The translations under genes and the position numbers were made by a program. A DNA stretch of 64,000 bases from Talpa occidentalis (taxonomy: Eukaryota; Chordata; Mammalia; Eulipotyphla; Talpidae), in contig NW_023605194.1 of the NCBI RefSeq assembly GCF_014898055.3, positions 62,659,361-62,723,360 on the forward strand, written 5' to 3'. The notes beneath the pieces are model-generated. The model was not told the DNA's origin. It ran no database searches and saw only the letters and a program-made list of their open reading frames with translations. Shown piece after piece: positions 9,644 through 20,749 of this stretch; positions within the stretch are counted from its first letter, which is position 1, and the number at the start of each line of letters is the position of its first letter.

Positions 9644-10183
9644 TGTTAGGGGAAAAAGGCTGTCCCAAAGCTAATTCCATACAGGCTTTGTGGACTCCAC
9701 CCCCACCCCAGTGTTAGGGGGAAAAGGCTGCCCCAAAGCAAATTCCATACAGGCTTTGTGGACTCCACCCCCACCTCAGGCCAAAGCCAAAGACACTGGG
9801 AACTCTACATCCCATCACCACCCAAGGGAAGGTGGCTGGGACCTGAGGGTGGGGTTAAGCAGCCAGGTGGATACAAAAGGCAGACATGTGGGCTTTGGGG
9901 CTCTCTCCATTTTGGGGCCCTCGGCCAGCTCGCGGCGTCCGTCTAGCTCTGAGAGTGACTTTGGGTTTCCAGGTCGTCGGATCGGGTAGGACGCATTAAA
10001 GACTTTATTTCCCTATTTTCTCCCTGAGTTGTACATTTTCCTTATTTCCTTTTCCCTTGTAAATAAACCTTTTATTAACCCTTTTGCGTGTGTCTGTAGT
10101 AGAGTATTCATAAGTCCCTTTAAAGCGCGCGGGTGAGGACCCACAGCCAGGAACCCGTTTAATATCGGGGTTGCTCTATAACA
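9644..10183 (+). mobile_element. Solo LTR of an endogenous retrovirus
   Basis: Starts TGTTAGG and ends ATAACA, flanked by AAAG at 9640-9643 and 10184-10187. A 4-bp duplication is usual for class I (gamma-type) retroviral elements. Inside are a tandem copy of the first 65-70 bases (9644-9711 and about 9712-9778), a TATA-like TACAAAAGG (about 9873), a GC-rich segment near 9925-9950 and AATAAA near 10061. No primer-binding site or coding remnant follows, so this is a recombinant solo LTR. It lies in IFIT3 intron 1, in sense. Confidence 0.85.
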
Positions 10184-10187
10184 AAAG

Positions 10188-11760
10188 GAGCACAGGGAAA
10201 AGCTTGGGGATGATACAAATTGTCTGTAGGAGATAGGGGGTGTTTTGCCTGAACATTTGTCAAAACTCAAGAATCTGTACAATAAAATTGGGTGCATTTT
10301 AATGTACATTAAAGATAATCTTTGTAAACTTCATTATTGCATACAGACCTGTTAGAGTTCTTCCATCAGAGTCTCAGAAAAGGGAGCACAGGGAGAAAAA
10401 CATGCCTTTCCCACCAAACACCTATAGGGAGAGACAGAGGGGTGAAAAGCTTAAGGAAGGGGGATCCTATTTGAAGGTTTTGGAGAGGTGTTGGTTAAAC
10501 ACTGGGAAAAGTTTCTCCAGAGTTCCCCTTTCAGCCCCACACAGTGAGACAGTTAAATCCAAAAGCGTAGGCTTGTTAGCAAAAGAGGGAGAAGAATAAA
10601 GGACGCTTGCACAGACACAAGTGGGCAGAAAGAGTTGCCCCTGAAAAGGGACAGGTTCGGTAAAAGAAAGTTCTGCATAGTCACAGGTGGGCAGCCTTAG
10701 GAGGAGAGCTGCCTCTGCTGCCTTGCAAAGGGAAGAGATCAGTGAAGGGGAGCACCAGCATGGTCACAGGTGGGCAGAAGGGCTGCTGCCCCTTGCCAGC
10801 GAAGAAATTGTACTGATAAAAGTCTTCTCTTTGGGAGGGGCTCATTCCTTTGTGGAGTTAACTTTTGTTAACCTAATTAGTTCTAGGGTGTGACTATGTT
10901 GATATGTAAGGACCAGTGATTCTCTATAACGCCCCTCCCCCATCTCCATATCCCCACCTCTGCTCTGCAGCTCTGTGATACTCGCTATAGTAGTCTGACA
11001 CTTGCCATAGCTGTTGGCACCTAAGGATTTTTCATTTCTATAGGTGGTTTAATGACCACCTTAATCACTTCTACCCCCACCTGCAGCTTCTGGCCTTGTG
11101 AAAGTCGGTTTCTGGTCTTGTAGTGCCTCCTTTCCATATTTTCTACTCTTAACTTCCATCACTATTATCCTTCATAAAGAAAGGAAAAGAAGACCCCAGG
11201 AGTAAGGAAATGAAGCATTCTCAAATGCTTTGCAGGGTTATGTCTGGGGAGGTGGTGAGTGAAAGGAATTCACTGTCAAGTACCTCAGGTTACCCTTTTC
11301 CCTGTCGGAGTCCTGGTTGTAAGTGGTGTTAACTGTGCATAAATGAGGTTGACCAGAAATCCAGGCTCTTTCCAGTCCAAGCTTTGGTAATTTGCCTGCT
11401 GAAAGCTTTTACAATGGTCCATGCTTGAGTGTATGTCAAGTGCCACTGATATGCAAGGCCACAGACCCTTTTCTCTGGACTGTAGTCTCTGATCTATGCT
11501 GAACTAAACTCCACATGATACCTATTCCCACCAGCTGTAGGGACACAAGCACCCTGGGCTGCTCCTCCCCAGCAGTGCTAAAAATTACCAAAGAGAAATA
11601 CCATCTGGGAAAATGCCTGGCAACTGCCCGCTGATGGAGGAACTCTGCCTCCCCCTTCAGATATTCAAAATTCACCTACAATATAAATAACAGTCTCTAT
11701 GTGATCAGATATAAATAACAGTTTCTATGTGATCAGTAATTGGCAGTGTACTCTGTTAAG
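10188..11760 (+). other. IFIT3 intron, no feature recognised
   Basis: No gene or clear repeat over 1.6 kb. There are short direct similarities within 10380-10790 (CACAGGTGGGCAG recurs near 10683 and 10761, with a related AAGTGGGCAGAAAG near 10620). A 25-base direct repeat (ATATAAATAACAGT with CTATGTGATCAG) occurs at about 11681-11735. Confidence 0.4.
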
Positions 11761-11764
11761 TTCT

Positions 11765-11953
11765 TTTTTTTGCTAAGATTTATTTATTCATGCATAGAAG
11801 AACTGGGGTACAGGCCAGAGGCGGGAGGGTGAGAGGATTCACCAGAACAGGCAAACTGACTGAAATACACTGCTGAGGGGAGGAGCGAGCGGGAAAGACC
11901 AGAGAGGTCTGCAGCACCATGTGGGATTTTCACCAGCTGGCCGAGATCCAAGT
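11765..11953 (-). mobile_element. tRNA-derived SINE (older subfamily), 5' truncated or decayed
   Basis: The tail half reads as the complement of CCTGTACCCCAGTTCTTCTATGCATGAATAAATA, the form typical of the older copies. The tRNA-like head is degraded after about 11940. Confidence 0.8.
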
Positions 11954-12029
11954 TCTTACCTGCATTCTCACCTCATCTTCACATTAATCTTAGGAAGGAT
12001 TATTCATTTTTTATTCACCTCAAATTCTT

Positions 12030-12549
12030 TTTTTATTATTTTATTTTATATATTTTACATCATTTTTCATTTTTGTACAATGTATGCATTTTCATTTTGG
12101 TTATAGTCCCCGTGAAATTCCCAACACCCATTCACCTGTGTACCATCACCATAGTCCCTTGTGCTCTTCCCACCCCTGTTTTGATCCTGCTTCCTTCTCC
12201 CTCTTTGCAGAATGTCTCTGGCTTATAGTTGCTTATTGATTTTGATTTTTATTTTATTATGATTACTTTTTGTTTCCTGATCCCTTATTTGGATCCTCTA
12301 CATTGCTCCTATAAGTGAAACCATCCGATATTTTTCTTTTTCTTTCTGGCTTATTTCTCTGAGCATAATCCCTTCTAGCTCCATCCACTTTGCTGTAAAT
12401 GGAATGAGTTTATCTTTTTAGATTGCTGAGTAATATTCTATTGTGTATATATACCACATCTTCTTGATCCAGTGATCTATTTTTGGGCATTTGGGTTGTT
12501 TCCATAGCTTACCCATTGTAAATAGTGCTGCAATAAACATAGGTGTGCA
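12030..12549 (-). mobile_element. LINE-1 3' end, antisense
   Basis: The complement of the last 0.5 kb of the full-length L1s: the ORF2 C-terminal region, the AAGGGATCAG-type 3' UTR start and an A-rich tail. It is flanked by TCACCTCAAATTCTT at 12015-12029 and 12550-12564. 5' truncated. Confidence 0.93.
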
Positions 12550-12600
12550 TCACCTCAAATTCTTGATCAGCAAAATGGGACTTAGAAGGGCAAAAGTCTA

Positions 12601-12883
12601 GGGCCTCCCCTGGTGGTGCAATGGTTGAGCGCTGGGCTGCGAAGCTGCCCACAGCCTCTGCAGCGCTGGTTCGATCCCCAGCCACTGGCGAGGGCCCCAC
12701 ATGGCGCGCAGACCTCTCCTGCCGTGCCCACTGTTCCCCTCAGGAGTGTATTTCGTCAGTCTGCCTGTTCTGTTCCCGGCTCTAGCTCTGGTGAATTCTC
12801 TCACCCTCCCAAGCTTCTGACAGTACCCAGTGCTTGCATTAAATAAATAAATAAATGAATGAATAAATAAATAAATAAATAAA
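12601..12883 (+). mobile_element. tRNA-derived SINE (young subfamily)
   Basis: Full length, starting GGGCCTCCCCTGGTGGTGCA, with B-box GGTTCGATCCC and a (TAAA)n tail. The target duplication AGAAGGGCAAAAGTCT is present at about 12584-12599 and 12884-12899, straddling the element. Confidence 0.95.
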
Positions 12884-13167
12884 AGAAGGGCAAAAGTCTT
12901 GCTCAAGTAGTCACACAAGAGCAAGCGTCAGAAATGGGTCCCTACCACTGAGGCACTGAGAACCTTCTAGCTCCATGCAAAAAGACCAAAATGGTTGCAT
13001 TATGTTCACTATGCTCACGGTTTAGAGAGAAGGGAGAGGACTATTACGATAAGACTCTGAGGGCTCTGTTTGGAGAGTGAAGACCACTCTGGTGGTGACC
13101 CTCTCCTTACAGTGCCAGAGTCACAGTGTAAGTGAAGGCAAAAGTGGATATAGGAGAACTATTTCTT

Positions 13168-13428
13168 TAAAAAAAAAAAATTTATTCATGCATACAAGAA
13201 CTGGGGTACAGGCCAGAGGTGCAGGGGTTGAGAGGATTCACCAGAGACAGAGTGGGGAACAGAACAGTAGATCAATGGAAACACAGGACTGAGGGGAGCA
13301 GGGGCAAGTCAGGAGAGGTCTGCTGTGCCATGTGGGTAGCTCCCTGGCCGGGGATCAAACTTGTGCTGCAGTGGCTGCAGTTAGCTTCATAGGTTGCATC
13401 TTAACCCCTTGCGCCTCCAGGGAGGCCC
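13168..13428 (-). mobile_element. tRNA-derived SINE (older subfamily)
   Basis: Complement of a diverged full-length copy. GAGAACTATTTC occurs on both sides (about 13153-13164 and 13431-13442). Confidence 0.88.
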
Positions 13429-13442
13429 CAGAGAACTATTTC

Positions 13443-14832
13443 CTGAATCACATGCCTGAAACTCATTCTCCCACCCTTAGAATGGCCTGGAAAGAATTCC
13501 TTTCCTTCCTTCCCAATTAAAGGAACCCCAGGGAGAACCATTTTCCATTTCTCCACAAAAATCTTAATAGCACTCTATCAGTTTCTTTTTCTTTCTCTCT
13601 TTTTTTAAAGCACATACCTAAGAGCTAGCTAGCATCCTGGGTGGAAACCTGTTCAGCATTTTCTATTGATCCACAAGCAGAAAATAAAATCTACCTAAAC
13701 CACAGCCTTTCAGAATTATAGAGAAACAGCTCACAAAGTAATTCATTCCTGTTTCTCAAATAAGAGGCTGAGAATTTCTGAGTACAATATCCCCAATTAG
13801 ACTGACTCGTTCGTTGCATGCTTTCAAATCAAATATATATTTATCTAATTCAATGATAAATCGTTCCTACCAATTCATGCATTTTTATTTCTGTGACTCT
13901 TTCTCATTTACAGAGTCAGACAGTGTGAGGACCCAGAGGGAAGGGATCCCAGCTGAACTGGCAACTGGGAGCTGGGGGAGAGAAAGGAGCTTACTGGGGA
14001 GGTGGGGAGGAGGTATGCTTAAAACTTTGCAAGCAAAACCTGGTCAACAAGAGCTGGGGCCTGGAGGAAGTTGACCAGGTTCTGTTCCCTTTTTTTGTTG
14101 TTGTTTCTTATATTTGAAAAGGTTACATCAGGGCATTGTGAATTTCCCTGTGGTTATTTTGAAAGCATGCTTCCTTCTTCACAAATGTCCTCATGATTAA
14201 CCCAGCATTGCAAAACTCCATTTCACAATGAGGGTTTTTCCTTGAAATTTGCCTTTTCAGATTTGGGGATAAATACTTGAATATTGTTACTTACCTGCTC
14301 GATATCCCATTTGAACTGTGAGCAGGGGAAAGAGGTGCAGAATCTCCCAAACTATGTTGCAGATACCCTCTATCACCCCCAACCTAAGTGATCTATCATT
14401 GTGAAAATTCCTGTGTCTTGCACTCTGAAATCCTGACTGAGTAGATCAGAAATAAGGTTCAGGAGAAAAATGCATATTAAAAGGGGACCAGAAATATTTC
14501 ATATGTATACTAATTGTTTCCTGCATTGGATGTGTGTACATGTGAGTAGAAGAACCCCAAAGTGTGTGGAGATGTTAACATAAAGCAACGCTTGACTGTT
14601 CAAGGGATATTTTAGGGATGAGAAAGTGGCCTTGAGAAAATCACTGCCATGAAGTGAAGTCTTACCAGAGTCTTCATACTCACTGTGGTTCGATCCAACC
14701 TCACCTGAGAAGGTGTTAGAAAGGCAGCATCCCAGAACTACTGAATCCAATCTGCAGCTTTTTAAATTGAATTAACATTGCTTTATAATATTGGATAGGT
14801 TTCAGGTATGCATCATTATAAAATGACATCAT
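13443..14832 (+). other. IFIT3 intron, no feature recognised
   Basis: About 1.4 kb of unique-looking DNA with no supported gene, RNA gene or repeat family. Confidence 0.4.
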
Positions 14833-15113
14833 GGGCCTCCCCGGTGGCGCATTTGGTTGAGTGCTGGGCTGCGAAGCTGCCCGCAGCCTCTGCAGCACCA
14901 GTTCAATCCCCGGCCACCAGTGAGTGCCCCACATAGATCGCAGACCTATCCTGCCGCGCCCGCTGCTCCCCTCAGCAGTGTATTTCGGTCCATCTGCCTG
15001 TTCTGCTCCCCGCTCTGGCTCTGGTGAATCCTCTCACCCTCCCACGCTTCTGACTGTACCCAGTGCTTGTATAAATAAATAAATAAATCTTTAAAATAAA
15101 TAAATAAATAAAT
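14833..15113 (+). mobile_element. tRNA-derived SINE (young subfamily)
   Basis: Full length with head GGGCCTCCCCGGTGGCGCA and a TAAATAAA tail broken by one CTTTAAAA. An imperfect duplication, AAATGACATCATG / AAATTGCATCATG, flanks it. Confidence 0.93.
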
Positions 15114-15770
15114 AAAATTGCATCATGGTCAGATCTGCATTTTAACAAGATTCCCACATGGTTAGGTCCATGTGCTCATGAAAGTGAAGAAGCACTGCTT
15201 TGGAAAATTCCTTGGCTCACATTTTGAAGCAATGGACTCCTTGGGTTGTAGCTATTCTGATCAATTAAGTGGACATGTGGTCTGTCTGTCCCTTTGTCAC
15301 CATAATTTCAGGTTTTCAGGCCTAGTTTCCCAGCCAGGAAGGGATCCCAGGCTGCAGGGGCAGCGCTGAGTCCCAGCCACTAGACCACCCAGGGCTGGTG
15401 TCTCACAAATCCGCAGCAGGAACTTCACCGGTGTGCAAGAAAGCAAGCGAAAAAAGGTAGATTTGTTTAGCAAAATAGATGTAAGGAAAAGTTTATTAAG
15501 GAACGAAGGAACAGAAACAAAGTGGACTCCCAGGCCTGTGGAAACAGGCCAGGGAAGAGTAAAGAAGCCAGAGCAGATTCCTGCCTCAGGTAATATTCAC
15601 CTTCTTTCCCTCATTATTCGGTCTCTTTGTGATTGGTTAGTTCTCAGTGGTCTCACTCACTCTGCCTCTGCTGAGAATGACCTCCTGCATCCCAGCCCTT
15701 ACCTTGAGTCCCTTATCTTTATCATCCTTGTCCAGAAATGTCCTGATAGTCCTTCTTAGAATTTGCTGCC
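15114..15770. other. IFIT3 intron, possible antisense LTR remnant
   Basis: No gene. The stretch from about 15390 to 15600 (TGTCTCACAAATCCGCAGCAGG, then AAAAGTTTATTAAGGAACG) has the feel of an antisense LTR: a TTTATT poly(A) complement beside a CCAGGCCTGTGGAAACAGGCC motif. I cannot place it in a family. Confidence 0.25.
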
Positions 15771-15774
15771 CTAG

Positions 15775-15950
15775 CAGACCTCTTCTGACTCCCCTCCGCA
15801 GTGTATTTAGGTAGATCTGCCCATTCTGCTCCCCACTCTGTCTCTGGTGAATCCTCCTACCATCCCCCCACCACACCTCTGCTCTATACCCCAGTTCCTG
15901 TACGCATAAATAAATAAAAATAAATCTTTTTAAAAAAATAAAAAATAATT
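15775..15950 (+). mobile_element. tRNA-derived SINE (older subfamily), 5' truncated
   Basis: Only the tail half remains: CAGTGTATTTAGGTAGATCTGCC through CTATACCCCAGTTCCTGTACGCATAAATAAATA. Confidence 0.85.
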
Positions 15951-16879
15951 TGCTGTGCTTATCTCTGGAGCCTCCCTTATTTCTTCCAGGCTTATACTGA
16001 CTTTAGACACTATCCACTTGCGCTTCACTCGCCTTTATGTAATTGACTGGGACAAAAAGAAAGCAATTGTGGCACAAGCATCCCAGAAACTTCTCTGGAA
16101 ACGCTTACTCTTATCTATTGTGCAGGGGTCTTGAAAATTTCGAGATACTACTCTAGTAATGGTTTTTGCCAGGGATGTGTGTGCAATGTCAACAGGCTGT
16201 TACCACCAAGACAAGGGAGCGTGAGAAGGAGGAAAGTAGGTTGATCTAGGGATTTCCTAAGGACTAGCAGTTCTTGTTTTCTCTGCTTTGGTCAGCAAAA
16301 CCTCGGGACTGCAGCTTGAGGTCAAGAGAAATCTCTCCTTAAGCAGAGGGAACTCACCACTCACTGTTTTCACTAGATACTGACTCTCTAGGTAAAAATA
16401 GCATTCAACTTCCCATGTTTTAACCAGAGTTTGCTACTAGATACCAAGTCTCCAGTAGGAAGCACATTCATTCCCTGTTTCACTCTCCACCAAAGCTTAC
16501 CACTGTTGTAGAGAATCCCCCTACACACAGACCCACATCTGAATCAGATTTAGAAAAAGCCTTTATTAGCCAGCCAGCTCCTGTCCCTCTGGTAGGGAGC
16601 TGCCCCCAGCAGAGGGTGACAAGGGTTTTTAAAACTGAAAACTGTAACCAGGAGTTTGCAGGCACCAAAGCAAACAAGAGTACAGAAGCAAAAAACAGGC
16701 AGTTGCAAGCAGTGAAGCCTTTCACCAGATGCTGGGTTTCCCCTACAAAGGATACATACATCTTGTTTTTCTGACGGCAAACCAGCCTCTATTGTTTTGG
16801 AGTGGAATTTTCCCACAGTCCTAATTTATCCTCCTGAGATGGCTCAAGCTTAGGCCTTGCATGGTCTGCTACATTTCAC
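15951..16879 (+). other. IFIT3 intron, no feature recognised
   Basis: No gene seen. 16556-16860 contains CCTTTATTAGCC next to a CAGCAGAGGGTGACAAGG run, possibly another old antisense LTR. Unassigned. Confidence 0.3.
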
Positions 16880-17075
16880 ATTGCCCCTGTTTCACACCAC
16901 CACCCACTCCAACCCACTCCCACTCCATCCCTACCCGCCACTACACCCTCACCCACCACCACCCCTCACTCCACTCCCGCCCCCTCAACTCCTACCCCAT
17001 CCCCTTGCACATCCTCCCACACCCCACCCTTCATCCCCTCCCACACCCCCACCCCCACACCACCACCTTCTTTGC
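16880..17075 (+). repeat. Cytosine-rich (CCCAC)n-like low-complexity tract
   Basis: About 195 bases almost free of G, built of CCAC, CCCAC, CCCTC and CACTCC words. The opposite strand is a G-rich tract with many GGG/GGTGGG runs. Any long reading frame here is a composition artefact. Confidence 0.9.
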
Positions 17076-17545
17076 TTTAACCACCACAGTTTTCACGGAA
17101 CCTAAAAGCTTTTCGTTGTGTTTTACAGGTTTGTTTGCTTTGGTTATATATAGTCCACAAATAAGAGAAACCATCCGGTAGTAGTCTTTCACTTTCTGAC
17201 TTATTTCACTTAGCATAATCGCTTCAAGGTCCATCCATGTTGCCCCAAAGGCACTATTTCATCTTTTTTATAAAAACTGAGTCGTAACCTATTGAGTTTA
17301 TATATCACAATTTGTTTGTCCAGACATCCGTCAATGGGCATTTAGATTGATTCCATGTCTTGACTATTGTGGAAAATGCTACTATGAACACAGGGGTATG
17401 TAAATCTTTTTCATATTAGCGTTTTCATATTTTTCAGATAAACACCTAGGAGTGGTATTGTTGAATTACATGGTTTTCTATTTTTAGTTTTTTGCGTGGG
17501 TTGTTTGTTTGTTTGTTTGTTTGTTTTTTTTTTAATAGAGGCATG

Positions 17546-17836
17546 CTTTATTTATTTGTTTGCTGGTTTGTTTGTTTGTTTTGTTTATACATGCACTGGG
17601 TACAGTCAGAAGCGCGGGAGGGTGAGAGAATTCACCAGAGCCAGAGCGGGGAGCAGAGCAGGCAGAAGGGCCGAAGTACACTGCTGAGGGGAGCAGCGGG
17701 CGGCAGGAGAGGTCTGCACGCCATGTGGGACCCTCCTCCAGTGGCTGGGGAGCAGCCGGGGATCGAACCGGCGCCGCAGAGGCCGCGCGCAGCCTCGCAA
17801 CCCAGCGCTCAACCGCTGCGCCACCGGGGAGGCCCG
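17546..17836 (-). mobile_element. tRNA-derived SINE (young subfamily)
   Basis: Full-length complement with the GGGCCTCCCCGGTGGCGCAGCG head, B-box GGTTCGATCCCC and a tail expanded into (AAAC)n, seen as TTTG repeats from 17500. Confidence 0.93.
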
Positions 17837-17850
17837 GGTTGTTTGTTTTT

Positions 17851-17951
17851 TGTGGGACCCTCGCTGGCGGCTGGGGATCGAACCAGCGCTGCAGAGGCTG
17901 CGGGCAGGCTCGCAGCCCAGGGCTCAACCACTGCGCCACTACAGGAGGCCC
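17851..17951 (-). mobile_element. tRNA-derived SINE, head half only
   Basis: A second 100-base antisense copy of just the tRNA-like head (GGGCCTCCTGTAGTGGCGCAG to GAGGGTCCCACA), immediately beside the full-length copy. Confidence 0.88.
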
Positions 17952-19019
17952 TCTAGTTTTAGTTTTTTAAGAAATTTCCACACCATTTTCCACAGGGGCT
18001 GCACCAATTTACATTCCCACCCACAATGAATGAATGTCCCTTCATTTCCATAACTTCACCAACAGTTGTAGTTGCCATTCTTTTCGATATACGATATGGG
18101 CCATTCTCACAGGGTTGAGATAATATTTCATTGTGGTTTTAATTTGCATTTCCTTATAATAAGTGATGTTCAGAATTTGTAAACAGTATTTAGAGTAACT
18201 TTCAAAATCACATGGGGTAAATTTTGTATCCTGCAACTTTACTGAATTTTCTCTCCTTATAGAATCCTCGTCAGATTTTGCTATTAGCATAACTTTGGCT
18301 TCATAATATTATTTTTGGAAGTATTACCATCTCTTCTGTTCTTGAAAGAGTTTTGAAAAGAATTTTTATTAATTCACTAAATGTTTGCTACTCCACCAGG
18401 AAAGATATCTGGCCCTAGACTTACATCTTTTGAAAGGATTTTGAATATTTATTTAGTCTCCTTCTTAGTAATAGGTCTGTTCAGATTTTCTATTTCTTCA
18501 TGATTCAGTCTTGGTAGGTGTGCATTTCTAGGAATTTATCTCTTTCTTCTACATTGTCAATGTATCGATATATAGTTGTTCATAGTGGTGTTTCCTTATA
18601 TTTCTGTGGTATCAGCTATAATTTCTCTTCTTTTAGTTCTAATTTTACTTATTTGAACTCTTTCTTGGTGAGTCTAGCTAAAAGTTTGTAAATTATTTAT
18701 CTTTTAAAAAAACCTTTGTTTAATCAGTTTTATTTTCTTTTTAATTTCAATTTGCTTTCACTCAGATCTTTGTTGTTTCCTAACTCCTACCCACTTTGAA
18801 CTTAGTTTGAGCTTCTGATTTGAGATCTTTCTTTTTTCCTAAAGTAGGCATTTTATCACTACAAATGGCCCTCATAGAACTACGTTAGTCACATCCTACA
18901 AGTTTTGGTAGATGTCTATTTCCATTTTCATTTGTCTCAAGATATATTTTTTATTTCTCTTTTGATCTATTCTTTGACCCACTGGTTAGTCAATACATGT
19001 TGTTTAATTTACATATATT

Positions 19020-19318
19020 GGGCCTCCCTTGTGGCGCAGCGGTTGAGCGCTGGGTTGCGAAGCTGCTCGCAACCTCTGCAGCGCTGGTTAGATCCTAGGC
19101 TGCTCCCCGGCCACTGGAGGGGGGGTCCCGCATGGCGCGCACACCTCTCCTGCCGCCCGCTGCTCCCCTCAGCAGTGTACTTTGGTCCTTCTGCCTGCTC
19201 TGCTCCCCGCTCTGGCTCTGGTGAATTCTCTCACCCTCCCGCGCTTCTGACTGTACCCAGTGCATGTATAAACAAAACAAACAAATAACTAAATAAATAA
19301 ATAAAATCTTTAAAAAAA
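19020..19318 (+). mobile_element. tRNA-derived SINE (young subfamily)
   Basis: Full length, head GGGCCTCCCTTGTGGCGCAGCGG, inserted into the old L1 with the duplication TAATTTACATATATT at both ends (about 19005-19019 and 19320-19334). Confidence 0.95.
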
Positions 19319-19493
19319 ATAATTTACATATATTACGAATCTTGCAGTTTTCATTAAGAATTGATTTTTAGAGTCACAACATTGCGGTTAGAAAAGATAC
19401 TTGATGTAATTTGAATCTTCTTGACTTTATTAAGACTTTTTTCATGGTTTAACACATGGTTTGTCCTGGATAACATTCCTTGTGCACTTTGTT

Positions 19494-19763
19494 GTTTTTT
19501 TTTTTTTTAAGATTTATTTTATTTATTTATACAAGCACTGGGTACAGTCAGAAGCGCCGGAGGGTGAGAGAATTCACCAGAGCCAGAGCCGAGAGCAGAG
19601 CAGTAGACTGACAAAGTACACTGCTGAGGGGAGCAGCGGGCAGCAGGAGAGGTCTTTGCGCCATGCGGGACCCTTGCCCGGCAGCTGGGGATCGAACCAG
19701 TGCTGCAGAGGCTGCGGGCAGCTTCGCAGCCTAGTGCTCAACTCCTGCACCATCGGGGAGGCC
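19494..19763 (-). mobile_element. tRNA-derived SINE (young subfamily)
   Basis: Full-length complement within the old L1, with GGGCCTCCCCGATGGTGCAG head and CCAGTGCTTGTATAAATAAA tail. The flanking duplication is not clear. Confidence 0.93.
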
Positions 19764-20423
19764 CTAGATCTTATTCTTTACACATTCATTCTCTCTGTGT
19801 TTTTGGATTGAAGAATTTTATTTATTTTCATATAAAGTAATTATTGGTAGTTATGGACTGACCATTGTCATTTTGTTTATTGTATTCTGGTTATTTTGTA
19901 ATTCCTTTGCTCTGTTCTACTTCTCTTGTTCACATGCTTTGTGATTTGATGATTTTTTGTAGTGGCATGCTTAGATTCCTGTTTCCTTATCATTTATAAA
20001 TTTACTGGGGTTTTGTTGTTGTTCGTTTTGTAACATTTTTTAAACTGATTAAAAACTTTAGTTCTAGTGCATACTAAAGATCAACCATTTTTATTCCTTC
20101 AACATATTTAATATTTTTGATGTTGAAATTTATATTTTCATCTTATGTATCTACTAACAAACTGGTGTAAGTATAGTCTTTTTTTTTTTTTTTAAGTTTT
20201 GTCTTTAACCTTTATACTGGATTTGCAAGCAATTTATCCATCAAAACCTCCTGGACACTGGTGGTTTTGGATTAATATTTCTTATTATCTGGTCTCAGAA
20301 CTCCCAGTCTAAAATATTTTGCTCAAAATCTTACTTCTAGGAGACATCAAGAATCTAATACCAATCCAATGGGTTTTAAGGGGAAGGCTTAGGAAAAATC
20401 AGGAGACCTGAATTTCAATTTTC

Positions 20424-20733
20424 TTTTCTTTTTTTTTATAGAGGCATGTTTTATTTATTTATTTGTTTGTTTGTTTGTTTGTTTATACATGCACTGGGTA
20501 CAGTCAGAAGTGCGGGAGGGTGAGAGAATTCACCAGAGTCAGAGCGGGGAACAGAGCAGGCAGAAGAACCGACGTACACTGCTGAGGGGAGCAGCGGGCA
20601 GCAGGAGAGGTCTGCGCACCATGTGGGACCCTCCTCTGGTGGCTGGGGAGCAGCCGGGGATCGAACCGGCGCCGCAGAGGCCGCGGGCAGCTTCGCAACC
20701 CAGCGCTCAACCGCTGCACCACCAGGGAGGCCC
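20424..20733 (-). mobile_element. tRNA-derived SINE (young subfamily)
   Basis: Full-length complement with CTGAATTTCAATTTTC at 20408-20423 and 20734-20749 as target duplication. The tail is expanded (AAAC)n. Confidence 0.95.
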
Positions 20734-20749
20734 CTGAATTTCAATTTTC

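Larger units (their letters stand above)
17080..20405 (-). mobile_element. Old LINE-1, antisense, interrupted by SINEs
   Basis: An L1 ORF2 and 3' end read in reverse with heavy divergence. On the - strand 17106-17480 follows the ORF2 C-terminus ([12 protein letters not shown] region) and 18042-18290 encodes a recognisable MQIKTTMKYYLNPVRMAHI motif, the L1 ORF2 C-terminal segment. 18300-19000 and 19340-20300 follow reverse-transcriptase and upstream ORF2 text. Four SINE insertions and a SINE fragment interrupt it. It is far more diverged than the 505 and 41565 copies, so an ancient family. Confidence 0.85.

Noticed and set aside
10184..10400. ERV internal region after the solo LTR
   Set aside because: No primer-binding site within 20 bases of the LTR end, and the 4-bp flanks match, so it is a solo LTR.
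16857..17181. Pro/His-rich reading frame
   Set aside because: Pure consequence of the (CCCAC)n-like low-complexity tract.
17492..17956. Apparent 60-150-codon proteins with SGEFSHPPALLTVPSACINK
   Set aside because: The same peptide recurs at more than ten sites because it is the translated tRNA-derived SINE.
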